In this document: piece by piece, positions 63,033-64,000 of the stretch
Position numbering within the stretch: the stretch's first letter is position 1
Layout: every line of letters starts with the position of its first letter
Source: Nitrosomonas sp.
GTDB lineage: Bacteria; Pseudomonadota; Gammaproteobacteria; Burkholderiales; Nitrosomonadaceae
Length of the DNA stretch: 64,000 bases
Direction of reading: 5' to 3'
Assembly (NCBI GenBank): GCA_024281675.1
Contig: JAMXAG010000003.1
Span: forward strand, 1-64,000
The notes under the pieces: model-generated
What the model saw: the letters and a program-made list of their open reading frames with translations, nothing else
The model's database searches: none
What the model was told of the DNA's origin: nothing
Translations under genes and position numbers: made by a program

Positions 63033-64000
63033 ATGGAAGCAGAACACATTAATGCCATTGCCAATAAACTCCAAGATTTAGCAAGCCGATCCAACGAATT
63101 ACGGAGGTTTCTTTGACTTTGATACGAAACAAACGCAACTAAGCGAACTCTCTCGATTACTCGAAGATCCAGCCGTATGGAATGATACACAGCGTATCCA
63201 AGAAATTAATCGTGAAAAGAAACTGCTGGAGGACATTGTATTAACGCTGGAATCGGTTCAACGGCAATTAGGCGACACTGGGGAGCTATTCGATATGGCC
63301 AGAGAAGAATCCGATCATGCTGCATTGGAAAGTATTGCGCTGGATATGGCAAGCCTGGAAAAATCGGTTGCGAATCTCGAGTTTCGCCGCATGTTTTCCG
63401 ATCCGATGGATGCAAAAAATTGTTTTGTCGATATCCAATCGGGTTCTGGCGGAACCGAAGCGCAGGATTGGGCGGTCATGCTCGAACGTATGTACACGCG
63501 GTATTGTGAAAGGCAGCAATTTAGTGTGGAAATTTTGGAAGAATCTCCCGGTGACGTTGCCGGGATTAAAAGTGCCAGCTTAAAAGTAATCGGTGAATAC
63601 GCCTATGGTTATTTACGAACTGAAACAGGCGTACACCGTCTCGTCAGAAAATCGCCTTTCGATTCTAACAGCCGGAGGCATACCTCTTTTGCCAGTGTGT
63701 TTGTTTATCCAGAAGTCGACGACACCATCGAAATTGAAATCAATCCCGCAGATCTGCGGATCGATACATTCAGGGCATCCGGTGCCGGGGGACAACACAT
63801 TAATAAAACTGACTCAGCCATACGAATTACGCACAATCCCACCGGTATCGTAGTGCAATGTCAAAGCGGACGCTCGCAACACCGGAACAAAGCGGACGCA
63901 CTTTCAATGCTCAAATCAAAGCTTTATGAAGCCGAACTGCGTAAACGTCATGAAGAAAAGCAAGCGATTGAAGACACTAAAACCGATATCGGTTGGGGAC
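63033..64000 (+). CDS. prfB: Peptide chain release factor 2, programmed frameshift (3' end beyond window)
   Basis: RF2 recognises UGA and UAA stops. The first 27 codons ([20 protein letters not shown]...) end at an in-frame TGA (63114-63116); the protein continues in the +1 frame from GAC at 63115. Downstream features include [20 protein letters not shown], the stop-codon-reading SPF tripeptide in [14 protein letters not shown] and the peptidyl-hydrolase GGQ in [16 protein letters not shown]. This is a normal gene, not a pseudogene. The window ends at about residue 322, before the C-terminus. It diverges from ispD. Confidence 0.97.
63103..63117 (+). promoter_or_regulatory. prfB programmed +1 frameshift site
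   Basis: GGAGG (63103-63107) acts as an internal Shine-Dalgarno-like element three nt before the slippery codon CTT (63111-63113), which is followed by TGA and C. This matches the RF2 autoregulatory layout: when RF2 is scarce, ribosomes pause on the TGA, slip +1 on CTT and continue with GAC. The spacing of GGAGG to CTT equals the known arrangement. Confidence 0.95.

Noticed and set aside
63114-63116. Early stop codon in prfB as evidence of a pseudogene
   Set aside because: The GGAGG, CTT and TGA-C arrangement is the known programmed +1 frameshift and the downstream reading frame is intact.

Overview
The window looks like chromosomal DNA of a betaproteobacterium. Gene content and protein features point to Nitrosomonas or a close ammonia-oxidiser (Nitrosomonadaceae), at moderate GC. 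The genus call is an inference from recognisable families (priB between rpsF and rpsR, an ECF-type sigma factor with a DUF3619 partner, the cyanophycin-associated ABC/DUF1854 pair), not from a search. No rRNA, tRNA or CRISPR array was seen. The only mobile-element trace is a decayed IS30-type transposase tail at the left edge.

Layout. 0.07-4.6 kb: IS30 remnant, then mnmE, yidC, yidD, rnpA and rpmH on the minus strand behind a good sigma70-type promoter. dnaA is not beside rpmH. 5.0-6.0 kb: two small membrane proteins (YnfA-type, DUF5658-type). 6.0-22.0 kb: a 16 kb minus-strand array that starts with a Wzm/Wzt glycan exporter, runs through a methyltransferase/acyltransferase fusion, a PIG-L/glycosyltransferase fusion, a double glycosyltransferase, two GT2 enzymes and an SDR epimerase, and ends with a complete type I secretion system (ABC transporter, HlyD, TolC). 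22.4-24.7 kb: a divergent gene for a cysteine-free, Ala/Thr/Gly-rich RTX protein resembling a type I-secreted S-layer subunit. Together this looks like an S-layer plus surface-glycan locus of the kind known from Caulobacter.

24.9-30.1 kb: housekeeping genes pyrF, lapA, ihfB, rpsA, cmk and aroA. 30.4-40.5 kb: a compact plus-strand operon for a non-canonical type II secretion / type IV pilus-like machine: GspG, GspF, GspE, four PilM/N/O/P-like assembly proteins, a lipoprotein secretin with N-terminal TPR-like and C-terminal cohesin-like regions, and three more pseudopilins. The last pseudopilin carries long Ser/Asn/Gly/Ala-rich insertions. 40.8-46.5 kb: an orphan TRAP solute-binding protein, clpA-clpS, a cold-shock gene and icd. 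46.8-53.5 kb: an RpfE-like protein, a PAS-EAL protein with a destroyed catalytic motif, a sigma factor that probably starts at CTG, DUF3619, and the ABC transporter/DUF1854 pair usually linked to cyanophycin genes, here without them. 53.5-64.0 kb: a membrane-anchored unknown, trpGDC, rpsF-priB-rpsR-rplI, dnaB, mgtE, ispDF and the 5' part of prfB with its programmed +1 frameshift site.

The two stretches most likely to hold under-described biology are the linked S-layer/type I secretion/glycan-export locus (6.0-24.7 kb) and the hybrid secretion machine with a cohesin-bearing secretin (30.4-40.5 kb). Family names and residue positions come from reading the translations by eye; no database search was possible.
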